Shown: one piece after another, positions 1-8,527 of the stretch
Position numbering within the stretch: position 1 is the first letter of the stretch
Layout: each line of letters opens with the position of its first letter
Origin: Oscillospiraceae bacterium
GTDB taxonomy: Bacteria > Bacillota > Clostridia > Oscillospirales > Oscillospiraceae
Direction of reading: 5' to 3'
DNA: 64,000 nt
Assembly: GCA_902790375.1 (NCBI GenBank)
Contig: CADARY010000003.1
Location: 30,227 to 94,226 of the forward strand
Notes under the pieces: generated by a model
What the model was told of the DNA's origin: nothing
The model's input: only the letters and a program-made list of their open reading frames with translations
Database searches by the model: none
Made by a program: the position numbers and the translations under genes

Positions 1-1
1 C

Positions 2-1624
2 GTCCTGTTCCTGCGCACCTATGCCTCCTTTATCACGGACGATCTGATCTCCGACCTGACCGAATACGCCCGCGACTTGATTCTCTCCATCGACATGATC
101 CCCGTCCCGACCGATGAAGCGGTCAAGGAAGTGGAGAGCATTATCCTCGGCGTGGAGACGGACATCACGCGCTGGCAGCAGCGCCAGAACAGCCGGAACA
201 ACTTCACCGCTGAGGTTCCCCGGTCGATGGAGCAGAAGCGCGAAAACTCGCGCGGCTACATGGACGATCTGACGCAGAACGACCAGCGCATGATTTTTTC
301 CCTCATTACGCTTGTCCATACGGCGGACAGTCTGGATCAGCTTGACGCCGACACGGAGAGCCTGGTCGCCATCGGCAAAGAGCATCTTTGCGACATCTCC
401 TCCGCCCGCTACCAGCAGGAGGACGGGCTGAACACCGCCTTGCCCTATGGCCTGAGAAGGCTCCACGCCCTGCATACCCTAACGACCGAGAGCTGCGCCG
501 TGGCGATCCCATTCCGGGCGCAGGAGATTCAAGACCCCGGCGGCTTGTCCTACGGCATCAATGAAGTGTCCAAGAATCCCCTGATCTGCGACCGTAAGAA
601 GCTCGTCTCGCCCCACGCTTTCTATCTCGGCATCTCCGGCTCCGGCAAGTCTATGGGCATGAAGAATACGATCATGAACGTCGTCCTCGGCACGGATGAC
701 GATGTGATCATCGTGGACGCGGAAAGAGAATACGGCACGCTGGCCCGCGCGTTCGGCGGCGAGGTCGTGGAGATCAGCCCGCACAGCACCCACCATCTGA
801 ATCCGCTGGAGATCGTTTTCGGCTATGAGGACGAAAACCCCATCGCCCGAAAATCCGAGCTGATCACGTCCATTCTGGAGCAGCAAATGGCAAACGGCGC
901 GATCAAGGGCAGCTACAAGTCGATCATTGACCGCTGCACCGCCAACATCTACAAGCCCTATCTGAAAGGCAAGGCCCCGGCTCCGCTGCTCACCGATTGG
1001 AGAAATGAAGTCATGCGGCAGAAGGAGCCGGAGGCGCGGGAGATCGCCCTGACCGCCGAGCTGATCACCGAGGGCAGCTTGAACGTGTTCGCCCATGCTT
1101 CCGACGTGGACATGAGCAACCGCGTCGTCGTGCTTGACCTTTATGAAATGGGCGAATCCCTGCGCCCGACCGCCCTTGTTGTCACGCTGGAGGCGATCCA
1201 GAACCGCGTCATGGAAAACCGCAAGCGCGGGAAATACACCTGGGTCTTTCTGGACGAGGTGTATCTTTATTTCAAGTACCACTATTCGGCAGAGGTGCTT
1301 TACCGGGCATGGAAGCGTTTCCGCAAGTACGGCGGCATTATGACGGCAGCGACACAGAACGTGGAGGAATGTCTGCGTTCCGATACCGCCCGCCTCATGT
1401 TCGCAAACTCCGAGTTTCTTATGCTGTTCAATCAGGCGGCGACTGACCGCACGGAGCTGTCCAGCCTGCTCCATATCTCCGACACACAGATGGGCTATGT
1501 GACCGACGTGGAGCCGGGTCACGGTCTGCTCCGCGTGGCCGGCGCGGTGATCCCGTTCGACTGCACGATCCCGCAGGAGAGCGAGCTTTACCGTCTGATG
1601 AACACCACGCCGGGGCGCGGATGA
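2..1624 (+). CDS. VirB4/TraE-type conjugation ATPase (5' truncated by window)
   Basis: This is a cytoplasmic ATPase that powers the type IV secretion channel during ICE conjugation. The frame is open from base 2, so the start lies outside the window and only the C-terminal ~540 residues are seen. A Walker A motif GISGSGKS is encoded at about 629-652. A Walker B-like segment VFLDEVYLYF lies at about 1234-1263, followed by the ATQNVEE sensor region, all typical of VirB4 homologues of Gram-positive ICEs. The gene ends at TGA 1622-1624. The cell-wall hydrolase gene begins one base later, so the two are surely co-transcribed and belong to the same transfer module. Family assignment is firm. The exact ICE subfamily is inferred from the neighbours. 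Confidence 0.93.
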   Translation, partial: VLFLRTYASFITDDLISDLTEYARDLILSIDMIPVPTDEAVKEVESIILGVETDITRWQQRQNSRNNFTAEVPRSMEQKRENSRGYMDDLTQNDQRMIFSLITLVHTADSLDQLDADTESLVAIGKEHLCDISSARYQQEDGLNTALPYGLRRLHALHTLTTESCAVAIPFRAQEIQDPGGLSYGINEVSKNPLICDRKKLVSPHAFYLGISGSGKSMGMKNTIMNVVLGTDDDVIIVDAEREYGTLARAFGGEVVEISPHSTHHLNPLEIVFGYEDENPIARKSELITSILEQQMANGAIKGSYKSIIDRCTANIYKPYLKGKAPAPLLTDWRNEVMRQKEPEAREIALTAELITEGSLNVFAHASDVDMSNRVVVLDLYEMGESLRPTALVVTLEAIQNRVMENRKRGKYTWVFLDEVYLYFKYHYSAEVLYRAWKRFRKYGGIMTAATQNVEECLRSDTARLMFANSEFLMLFNQAATDRTELSSLLHISDTQMGYVTDVEPGHGLLRVAGAVIPFDCTIPQESELYRLMNTTPGRG

Positions 1625-1625
1625 T

Positions 1626-3857
1626 ATGGAAAAGAGCAGAGCAAAAGACGCGGGCCGCAGAAAAGCTGTCCGGGAGAAAGCCCGTGCGCTGAAGGACAGG
1701 AAGCCTCGGAAATCCCCGGCCAGCGCGGTCATGAAGCAGGCCGGGCGATACCGTGCCATAGACACCGCCCGGAAACAGCTCAACGAGGCAAGACAGGCCA
1801 TTGTTCCGAATCAGGAGCAGGAATCCTATACCGCCACGGACAAGGTGGAAACCTACGCCGCAAACGCCGCCCATGATGTTCTGAGAATCCCGACGCACAA
1901 GGCTCCCACAGCTCAAGACCGTATGCGCCTGGAGGCCGTCAAGGAGTACCAGCACGCCAAGGCCGAGCCGGAGAAAAATACGTTTCACCGTGAAACGGAT
2001 TACGGAGAGACGCCGACGCACAAGGCTCCCACAGCTCAAGAGCGTATGCGCCGGGAGGCCGTCAAGGAGTACCAACATGCCAAGGCCGAGCAGGGCGGAA
2101 ATGCGTATCACCGTGAAACGAATTACGGAGAGACGCCAGCTCCCAAGGCTACCACAGCTCAAGAGCGTATGCGCCGGGAGACGGTCAAAGAATACCGGAG
2201 AGCCAAGGCTGAGCTGGACAGAAATACGTTTCACCGTGAAACGAATTACGGAGAAACACCGACACCCAAAACTCCCACAGCTCAAGAGCGTATGCGCCGG
2301 GAGGCCGTCAAGGAGTGCCAACAGGCCAAAACCGCGCAGAGCGAAAATGCGTTTCACCGTGAAACGGATTACGGGAGTATCTCTGAACCAAAGCCGCTGC
2401 CATCCAAGGATCGTATGCGTCTGGAAATGGTCGAGAAATACAGCAAGGGCGTGGCTCCGACACTCCGAGAGCGTATGCGCCGGGGTATCAGGAAAACACA
2501 TACTCTCATTTCTTCGGAACAGTCAGCCACAGAGGTAAAAGAAAACATCAGTACAATCGAAGAAGGAGGCGGGAAACCCGGCCTCCTTCAAAACCTGTTC
2601 GATTCAAAAGAAAACGTAAAGCCTACCAAAAAGCTCCAGGGGCAGCGTCAGACGGCGCTGCCCCGCGTTACTTCCTCCGGTCAGTCTGTGAAAAAGAAGC
2701 TCGTCAGGGAGCAGGGGCGAAAAGCCGCACGGAATCAGGCGATCAAGGAGATAAAGACCATCTCTGTCAAGACAGGCAGCGCCTTTGTCAAGGCTTTCGG
2801 CGCGGCATTGACAAAGGCGCTCACACCGAGCAGCAAAACGCTCCTTTACGGTGCCGGTGTACTTGTGCTGATCCTGATTCCCTTTGTTGTGATTATGGGC
2901 GTCGCCTCGATCCTGACCAGCAGCGGCAAGGGCAAAGATACCTATGTCCCGGTCAGTGAGGACGTGGAGGGCTACAGGCCACTGATCCGGCAGTACGCCG
3001 CTGAGTTTGGCATCCCCGAATATGAGGACTTGATTGCTGCTGTAATGATGCAGGAAAGCGGAGGCCAGACCAGCGACCCCATGCAATGCTCAGAGAGCGG
3101 ATACAACACCGAGTATCCCCGTGAACCGGGAGGCATCACCGATCCCGAATACTCCATCAAGGTCGGTGTTCAGACACTTGCCGAGGTGCTGGACATGGCA
3201 GGCGTGGAAAGCCCTGTCGATCTGGACGGTATCTCATTGGCTCTGCAAGGCTATAACTACGGTTCCGGCTATATCTCCTGGGCGCTGTCCAATTATGGCG
3301 GCTATTCCGAGCTTAACGCGATTGAGTATTCCGACATGATGGCCGAGCAGTACGGATGGTCGGGCTACGGCGACAAAGCCTATGTGTCCCATGTTCTCCG
3401 TTATTACCCCATCGGGCGCTCCTTTATGAGCGAGGGGGACGCCGCCATTGTTGCCGTGGCACAAACGCAGATCGGCAACGAGGGCGGGCTGAAATACTGT
3501 GAGTGGTACGGTTATTCTTACCGCGTGGAATGGTGCGCGATCTTTGTAAGCTGGTGCGCCGACCAATGCGGCTACCTGGATGCGGGCATACTGCCGAAGG
3601 AGCTGAACGTGATCCCGTATGTGGAATGGTTCCGGGAGCGCAACCAATGGCAGTACATGGACTATGAGCCGAGTCCCGGCGACCTGATCTTTTACGATTG
3701 GGAGAGTGACGGCCTGGCAGATCACGTCGGAATCGTTGAGCGCGTGGAGGACGGCGTAATCTATTCCATAGAGGGGAACGCCGGTGATCTGTGTATTGAG
3801 AACAGTCATTCCCTCGGCGCGGCTCCTGTATACGGTTTTGGCCTACCCGCATATTGA
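1626..3857 (+). CDS. ICE cell-wall hydrolase: repeat region + TM + lysozyme-like domain + CHAP
   Basis: This bifunctional peptidoglycan hydrolase would open the wall for the conjugation channel (CD1108/CwlT-like role). Residues 1-85 are basic. Residues about 90-253 are four 41-aa repeats, each containing TAQERMRREAVKEY and ending F/Y-HRET-D/N-YG. A membrane segment lies at about 407-432. A lysozyme-like transglycosylase domain follows (EFGIPEYEDLIAAVMMQESGG, about 459-480, with the catalytic Glu in MQESGG). A C-terminal CHAP amidase domain contains WCAIFVSWC (Cys about 637) and ADHVGIVE (His about 700). It starts at ATG 1626, one base after the VirB4 stop, so translational coupling is likely. 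The repeats are odd because each carries a DNA palindrome that also occurs outside genes nearby. Confidence 0.9.
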   Translation: MEKSRAKDAGRRKAVREKARALKDRKPRKSPASAVMKQAGRYRAIDTARKQLNEARQAIVPNQEQESYTATDKVETYAANAAHDVLRIPTHKAPTAQDRMRLEAVKEYQHAKAEPEKNTFHRETDYGETPTHKAPTAQERMRREAVKEYQHAKAEQGGNAYHRETNYGETPAPKATTAQERMRRETVKEYRRAKAELDRNTFHRETNYGETPTPKTPTAQERMRREAVKECQQAKTAQSENAFHRETDYGSISEPKPLPSKDRMRLEMVEKYSKGVAPTLRERMRRGIRKTHTLISSEQSATEVKENISTIEEGGGKPGLLQNLFDSKENVKPTKKLQGQRQTALPRVTSSGQSVKKKLVREQGRKAARNQAIKEIKTISVKTGSAFVKAFGAALTKALTPSSKTLLYGAGVLVLILIPFVVIMGVASILTSSGKGKDTYVPVSEDVEGYRPLIRQYAAEFGIPEYEDLIAAVMMQESGGQTSDPMQCSESGYNTEYPREPGGITDPEYSIKVGVQTLAEVLDMAGVESPVDLDGISLALQGYNYGSGYISWALSNYGGYSELNAIEYSDMMAEQYGWSGYGDKAYVSHVLRYYPIGRSFMSEGDAAIVAVAQTQIGNEGGLKYCEWYGYSYRVEWCAIFVSWCADQCGYLDAGILPKELNVIPYVEWFRERNQWQYMDYEPSPGDLIFYDWESDGLADHVGIVERVEDGVIYSIEGNAGDLCIENSHSLGAAPVYGFGLPAY
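1981..1997. repeat. parS-like palindrome, copy 1
   Basis: CGTTTCACCGTGAAACG is a perfect inverted repeat with one central base. Its half-site GTTTCAC equals the half-site of bacterial parS, but the centre has one extra base. Confidence 0.85.
2104..2120. repeat. parS-like palindrome, copy 2 (one mismatch)
   Basis: CGTATCACCGTGAAACG lies 123 bp from copy 1. One base differs in the left half, changing Phe to Tyr in the protein. Confidence 0.75.
2227..2243. repeat. parS-like palindrome, copy 3
   Basis: A perfect copy of CGTTTCACCGTGAAACG, 123 bp after copy 2. Confidence 0.85.
2350..2366. repeat. parS-like palindrome, copy 4
   Basis: A perfect copy of CGTTTCACCGTGAAACG, 123 bp after copy 3. Confidence 0.85.
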
Positions 3858-3861
3858 CAAA

Positions 3862-3896
3862 GGGGAAATGCGTTTCGCGATGAAACACATTTCCCC
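3862..3896 (+). terminator. Long stem-loop after the hydrolase gene
   Basis: The 9-bp outer stem is GGGGAAATG/CATTTCCCC. After one mismatch an inner GTTTC/GAAAC stem closes on a 5-nt loop. It lies five bases after the hydrolase stop. There is no T tract, so termination is only probable. The inner part resembles a decayed copy of the parS-like palindrome. Confidence 0.55.
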
Positions 3897-3924
3897 AATC
3901 GTATTCCTGATTCGGCTTAAACAT

Positions 3925-3952
3925 TTGCAATCTCTAATAGAACTGCTATAAT
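3925..3952 (+). promoter_or_regulatory. Sigma-A-type promoter for the ECF sigma operon
   Basis: TTGCAA (3925-3930) and TATAAT (3947-3952) are separated by 16 bp, about 100 bp upstream of the sigma-factor start. Confidence 0.65.
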
Positions 3953-4055
3953 TTGCAATAAGAAAACAAAATGTCGAACCGAGCGAAAATATATATTCTT
4001 TTTCGTGCAATCTTTTTTCTGGGTTTACGACATTAGGGGCGAAGGAGGTTGGAAC

Positions 4056-4613
4056 ATGACAGACACCTCAATTATAGAGTTATATTTCAATCGGTCGGAA
4101 CTAGCCATAGAGGAAAGCCAGGTAACATACGGCAGCTATTGCTATCGTGTGGCGAATGGTATCCTCAACGATCCCGCTGATTCTGAGGAAAGTGTCAACG
4201 ATACATGGTTTGCAGCATGGAACGCTATACCGCCGACGCGCCCCAATAGTCTAAAGACTTTTTTTGGCGCATTAACAAGGCACATCTCTATTGACCGGCT
4301 ACGGAAGCGCTTTGCCGATAAACGCGGAAAAGGTGAAGCTCTGATTGCCATTGATGAATTAGCAGAATGTATTCCTTCAGGCTGGAGCATGGAGAAATCC
4401 ATCGAAAACAGAGAGCTTATCCGAGCTTTTAACTCTTTTTTAGAGAGTCAGCCTGTCTTAGATCGGAATCTGTTCGTTGCACGATACTGGTATGGCCTAC
4501 CCATTGCTGAAATAACTGTAAAGTTCGGAATAAAAAAGAACACCGCAGTTTCAAAGCTGCGTCGTACACGAATCCGTCTCCTTGCCTATCTTGAAAAGGA
4601 GGACTTACAGTGA
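4056..4613 (+). CDS. ECF-type RNA polymerase sigma factor
   Basis: This 185-aa sigma-70 family protein of ECF type would direct RNA polymerase to a small regulon. Region 2 contains the segment NDTWFAAWNAIPPTRPNSLK and a region 2.4-like RHISIDRLRKR. Region 4 ends with the helix-turn-helix PIAEITVKFGIKKNTAVSKL. The frame is open from 4005, but ATG 4056 is preceded by AAGGAGG at 4042-4048 with good spacing, so this start is chosen. It overlaps the next gene by four bases (GTGA), the usual arrangement for a sigma factor and its membrane partner. Base composition is visibly more AT-rich than the flanking transfer genes, suggesting cargo acquired by the ICE. Confidence 0.88.
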   Translation: MTDTSIIELYFNRSELAIEESQVTYGSYCYRVANGILNDPADSEESVNDTWFAAWNAIPPTRPNSLKTFFGALTRHISIDRLRKRFADKRGKGEALIAIDELAECIPSGWSMEKSIENRELIRAFNSFLESQPVLDRNLFVARYWYGLPIAEITVKFGIKKNTAVSKLRRTRIRLLAYLEKEDLQ

Positions 4614-5620
4614 CTAAGGATCAGTTCTTTGACTTATTTGGCCAGATCGATGCTACATATATTCTAGCAGTCGAAGATGTCCTAAGCGGAAATAGCAAAG
4701 ATATTCATCTCCCCCGAAAAAGAATTGTTCGCACGCTTTTGATTGCCGCAGTGATTGTGAGTCTAATGACGATAACCGCATATGCTACCGGTTTATTGGG
4801 GATCGTTAGTAGGATAATCAAAGATCCCGGAAGCGAAAATCAGAGCAGCACTCTTCCCAGCGAAGCCGCCGAAGTGTTGGACTCGCTCAACTCTGTTCAC
4901 CACCGTGACTATATTTCCCTCAGTGGTGTTACAGGCTCTCCGGAGTATCAGGCAGCAGCCGAATGGCTGGCTTTTAAGGGGAGCTATGCTGACCAAATGA
5001 CTGCTGAACAGATTACAGAAGGCAAAACCTACTATGAATGGCGTGATCTGGAGCGCAGCTTCGCGCCGGATGAGAAGACGAAAGAGATTTGCCGTCTTTA
5101 CCAAGTCTGGGATGCTACCATGTGGGAAAAACTCCAGGAAATTGCCGATAACTATAATCTTTCCCTACACTGGGAGAGAACGCCTATTTTAGGTGACTGG
5201 GACCAGCAACGTGAGCGGGGCAAATATGAGGATGGTTCCTTTACTGTAACCGTAGCACATCAGTTCGGTATCTATAGTCTCTACTTGGAACGTGCTGGGT
5301 CTCTGCCCTGCGATGATATGACGGCAGGCAGCACCGATGAATATGAAGAATGGGAATACACCAATGCGCACGGCCAGAGTGTCAGCATTGCCATGCGCGA
5401 CGTGAGCACAAATGTGTCATGGTCACAGTTTGATTATTTGATCTTCTATTCTGACAATGACGCAACAATGACGATCAAGACGACATACGGTCATTCGTTG
5501 AACGACAACAACTCGGATGATAAGGCGTATGCGGAGCGACTGGCAGACAGCATAGATTTTGCTTCCCTGAGTTCCGTAAAGTTGCCGGAAGATGCCCTCG
5601 TAATACTGAAAGGAGACTGA
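4610..5620 (+). CDS. Single-pass membrane protein, probable anti-sigma partner
   Basis: This 336-aa protein begins at GTG 4610, overlapping the sigma-factor stop, with AAAGGAGG just upstream. About 42 cytoplasmic residues are followed by one membrane segment (TLLIAAVIVSLMTITAYATG, about 43-62) and a roughly 270-residue outside domain. The topology, N-terminal FFDLFGQIDATYI segment and genetic coupling fit an anti-sigma factor that holds the ECF sigma until an external signal arrives. I do not recognise the extracellular domain, and no zinc-binding anti-sigma motif is visible. The function is inferred mainly from position. Confidence 0.62.
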   Translation: MTKDQFFDLFGQIDATYILAVEDVLSGNSKDIHLPRKRIVRTLLIAAVIVSLMTITAYATGLLGIVSRIIKDPGSENQSSTLPSEAAEVLDSLNSVHHRDYISLSGVTGSPEYQAAAEWLAFKGSYADQMTAEQITEGKTYYEWRDLERSFAPDEKTKEICRLYQVWDATMWEKLQEIADNYNLSLHWERTPILGDWDQQRERGKYEDGSFTVTVAHQFGIYSLYLERAGSLPCDDMTAGSTDEYEEWEYTNAHGQSVSIAMRDVSTNVSWSQFDYLIFYSDNDATMTIKTTYGHSLNDNNSDDKAYAERLADSIDFASLSSVKLPEDALVILKGD

Positions 5621-5621
5621 A

Positions 5622-7130
5622 ATGATGAAAACAGTATCATTACTTCTTTGCGTTGTAGTTCTGTTCGGCTTGTGCGCCTGCGGCGCTACAAGTCGGTCTG
5701 CTGTAGTTGAACAGATGGAAGAAGAAAGCGGGAAACCGCTTTCCACCCAAGCAACCACTGTACAAGAAAAGATAGTATATCCTGTAAATATGCAGCTTGT
5801 CTCTGATGACGGGCTCATTCACTTCAGCGTCCACGATGATAATGCAGCTCCCATCCCTTCAACCATGCCTGTTCTGCGCGTACGTCCTCAAATAATTACA
5901 TCGGATATGGCTCGGCAAATGGTCAAAGCGGTGTTCGGGGATGCAGAACTATTTGAGTTCTCAGAGGAACTGAGTAAATCTGAGGTCGCGGAAATGATCG
6001 CTGTTTGGGAAAATGCCGTAACCGATGATAAAATCCGAGCAGACCACGGAGCAGACGCGCCACAGAGTTGGATCGATAGCGTGCGAGATGGTCGTCTCGA
6101 AATCCTTGAGTTCTATCGGAACGCTTATGCATATGCGCGTGATGAAGTAACTCCCGTTCCTTGCCAGTGGAAATTCTGGCCTATGGAACACTACGCCATT
6201 CACGGACACGATTACGCAGGAAGGGACGCATCCTATACCGATAAGATTCCCGCCGGTATTTCGGTCGATATGAGAGCTGTGACCAAAGTTGATGGAATTC
6301 CCTATGAACTATGGGTCAACAACAACGAAAGAGCGGATTTCCGCAACCATAGTCTTTCGATTTTCGTGTTAGAACCTAATGAACTTTTTGCCGGGGGGCA
6401 GAGCTATGATGAAACAGAAGCCCACAGGCAGAATTGGAATAAAAGTATCGGTGCCTATTCTTATGCGCCTGCCACAAATGACGAGCTTGCAAGTGCCGGC
6501 AAGCGTGCAGAACAATTAGCTTATAATATGGGACTCGGCAAATGGATATTTGATGCCTCTGTAGTGGATATGGCATCGATTTCTGGCGGCGGCTGCTGGC
6601 AAATCGAACTGGACGGTCAACCGATCTATGAAGGCTTCCCGGTCAGTTGGCAGAACCCTTCTGATTCACCGGATTTCTATCCTGAAGCAATGACGATCCA
6701 CATGAAAAATGATGGAACTGTCATTGATCTAAAGTATAGTTCGCCACTGGAAATTGTTGAAACTGTTGAACAGAGCGCACAGTTAAAACAATGGGATGAA
6801 ATGAGCCAAATCGTATCGCAGACTATGCAGAGCTTGAGTTGTGATACTGTGATTCCCAATTATGTATCAGAAAAATCATTGTTGGATGCTGTAGGCGCAC
6901 AGGTTTCTGAAACGAAGGTCGATATTGATTCTGTCAGCGTGGGTTATACGCGTGTACCGCATAATTCTACGGACTTCCTTCTTATCCCGACTGTTTCCTT
7001 TACTGGAAACCTGGAAGTACTCGGCAGTATCCCCGGCGTACATGAAAGCACAATGAATCTGCTATTTGGAAGAGAAAACGGTTATCGCATTTCATTAGCA
7101 TGGGATTTGCGGGATGGAGCTTTAGTTTGA
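5622..7130 (+). CDS. Lipoprotein of unknown function in the ECF sigma operon
   Basis: This 502-aa exported protein starts one base after the preceding stop. The N-terminus is a lipoprotein signal peptide with lipobox LCAC, giving Cys20 as the lipidated residue. The mature part has no motif I can name. It resembles the uncharacterised large lipoproteins (DUF6034-like) common in Clostridia, but this is not verified. As the third gene of the sigma / membrane partner / lipoprotein operon it may be the sensor, the regulated product, or a second ligand-binding part of the pathway. The gene ends 115 bp before a strong terminator. Confidence 0.68.
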   Translation: MMKTVSLLLCVVVLFGLCACGATSRSAVVEQMEEESGKPLSTQATTVQEKIVYPVNMQLVSDDGLIHFSVHDDNAAPIPSTMPVLRVRPQIITSDMARQMVKAVFGDAELFEFSEELSKSEVAEMIAVWENAVTDDKIRADHGADAPQSWIDSVRDGRLEILEFYRNAYAYARDEVTPVPCQWKFWPMEHYAIHGHDYAGRDASYTDKIPAGISVDMRAVTKVDGIPYELWVNNNERADFRNHSLSIFVLEPNELFAGGQSYDETEAHRQNWNKSIGAYSYAPATNDELASAGKRAEQLAYNMGLGKWIFDASVVDMASISGGGCWQIELDGQPIYEGFPVSWQNPSDSPDFYPEAMTIHMKNDGTVIDLKYSSPLEIVETVEQSAQLKQWDEMSQIVSQTMQSLSCDTVIPNYVSEKSLLDAVGAQVSETKVDIDSVSVGYTRVPHNSTDFLLIPTVSFTGNLEVLGSIPGVHESTMNLLFGRENGYRISLAWDLRDGALV

Positions 7131-7245
7131 AAGCAAAGAAAAAAGATATGAATAACGAACAAGAGAAAACGTCCTTTTGGCTCCCATGCCCGAAAACACT
7201 CCACCTCCGCTCAACACAGTAAAAAAACATTTTACGGTTTAAAAG

Positions 7246-7271
7246 AGCGCTTCATCGTGAAGCGCTTTTTT
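7246..7271 (+). terminator. Rho-independent terminator of the ECF sigma operon
   Basis: A 9-bp perfect stem AGCGCTTCA/TGAAGCGCT with a 3-nt loop is followed by six T. Confidence 0.87.
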
Positions 7272-7399
7272 AATTCTCATTTGCGCGAAAGCTGTTGAAA
7301 ACAATTTTGTTTTAAAAAGTTTTCCCGTATTTTGCGAATATCCGCCATTTGAGACGTTCGGCTGTCTGTTAGAAAGCAGAGAACAAAGGAGAGCCAACG

Positions 7400-7828
7400 A
7401 TGAACACAAGATACGAACGCTTTAACGAAATTACCTTTAACGCCTACTGCATCGTCTCCATTGATCGGGCCATTGCCCGCGGGCTGCGCAGAAAAAAGCG
7501 CCGCGCCATGGTTGAAATACCACTCTCGGAGATCGAGGATCGGGCCGAAGCTGCCTATGAACAGAAATACCTCGGCCTGTCCGTGCGTGAAACAGCCGCC
7601 GATACCTTTGAAGTCGGCGGAATGGAGATTCCCATTGAGGACGAGAACCTGGCCAAAGCGCTCCGAAGCCTGCCTCCGCAAAAACGCAGCATTGTCCTGC
7701 TCGCGCTGTTTTTGGGAAAGACTGACAAGGAGATCGGGCAGGAGCTGAGCTTACCCAGGACAACGGTGCGCGACCGGAGGCATGAGGCGCTCAAGCGCCT
7801 GCGGGAAATGTTGGGAGATGAACCATGA
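7400..7828 (+). CDS. Sigma-70 region 4-like regulator of conjugative elements (Tn916 Orf7-like)
   Basis: This 142-aa protein is related to small sigma-factor-like regulators of Tn916-type and related ICEs. The N-terminal part FNAYCIVSIDRAIARGLRRK is typical. The C-terminal region-4 helix-turn-helix is LPPQKRSIVLLALFLGKTDKEIGQELSLPRTTVRDRRHEA (last ~50 residues, split here only as description). AAGGAG precedes ATG 7400. It overlaps the next gene by four bases (ATGA), matching the Tn916 orf7/orf8 pair, where the module controls transfer gene expression. It probably acts on ICE promoters; the direct target is not visible. Confidence 0.83.
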   Translation: MNTRYERFNEITFNAYCIVSIDRAIARGLRRKKRRAMVEIPLSEIEDRAEAAYEQKYLGLSVRETAADTFEVGGMEIPIEDENLAKALRSLPPQKRSIVLLALFLGKTDKEIGQELSLPRTTVRDRRHEALKRLREMLGDEP

Positions 7829-8067
7829 AGCTGATTCCATTTTCCGTTATCAAAGCCGCCAAAGAAAACGATTTGGAAGCCGCCGAGAAGATCAGGAAGC
7901 ACTATGACAGTTATATCGGGAGCCGCTGTCTCCAAAGCTATACGGATGAGAACGGAACGCGCCATACATACGTTGACGAAGATCTCCGCTACCTTGCCGA
8001 AATTGCTTTGTATGCGGCAATCTTCCGCTTTCAATTTACTGACCCACCGGATGATTTTGAGCCTTGA
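7825..8067 (+). CDS. Helix-turn-helix protein of conjugative elements (Tn916 Orf8-like)
   Basis: This 80-aa protein overlaps the sigma-like gene by four bases. The sequence IPFSVIKAAKENDLEAAEKI followed by HYDSYIGSRC and a C-terminal RYLAEIALYAAIFRFQF matches the small HTH_16 family encoded next to Orf7-type regulators in ICEs. Members are thought to modulate ICE transfer genes. It is the last gene before a 480-bp region with no clear gene. Confidence 0.83.
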   Translation: MKLIPFSVIKAAKENDLEAAEKIRKHYDSYIGSRCLQSYTDENGTRHTYVDEDLRYLAEIALYAAIFRFQFTDPPDDFEP

Positions 8068-8134
8068 GTTTCCCATCCGGCAGAAGCGCACCCGGCGAGG
8101 TGTGCTTCTGCGGGCTGGAAAACCGCCCGTAATG

Positions 8135-8151
8135 CGTTTCACCGTGAAACG
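8135..8151. repeat. parS-like palindrome, copy 5 (non-coding)
   Basis: A perfect CGTTTCACCGTGAAACG, 67 bp after the Orf8-like gene and outside any supported gene. Confidence 0.85.
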
Positions 8152-8467
8152 TATTTCCGACAAATGAATAGGGCAAGCAGATACATTCCGTTTGCGGGAA
8201 GCCAGGCAGCGGGTGCGCCGGGATCGTCAGTCGGTAAGGAGGTGAAAAGACCGACGGCAGAGCGAACAACACCGCGCTGTATGCAGCCAATGGCAAGGCT
8301 GCCGGTCATGATCCGCAAACGGGCATAATGATACCTACGTTGGTGACACGTCACAGAGTCAAACGTCCCGCCATAAGCATGGAGGGAGGCACGAAAAACA
8401 TATCCTACGGTGCGGCCCGCCCCGCCGCCGTCTGTTTCCGCCTTTGAAAAAAATCGTGATACCCCTG

Positions 8468-8495
8468 ATCCGCACTACATGAAAGTGCGGATTTT
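8468..8495 (+). terminator. Terminator-like hairpin
   Basis: ATCCGCACT pairs with AGTGCGGAT around a 7-nt loop, followed by TTTT and, four bases on, a further T run. Confidence 0.65.
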
Positions 8496-8504
8496 GTCGT
8501 TTTT

Positions 8505-8527
8505 ATACGTTTCACCGTGAAACGTAT
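8505..8527. repeat. parS-like palindrome, copy 6 (extended to 23 bp)
   Basis: The core at 8508-8524 is identical to the other copies. Here three more flanking bases on each side also pair (ATA/TAT), giving a 23-bp perfect palindrome. It sits 20 bp upstream of the DUF3789 gene, where a bound protein could repress it. Confidence 0.87.

Larger units (their letters stand above)
1893..2384 (+). repeat. Four tandem 123-bp (41-codon) repeats
   Basis: Four full units start at 1893, 2016, 2139 and 2262, all in the reading frame of the hydrolase gene. A degenerate fifth unit follows. Each unit carries the parS-like palindrome at the same place, giving exact 123-bp spacing of the palindromes. Confidence 0.92.
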
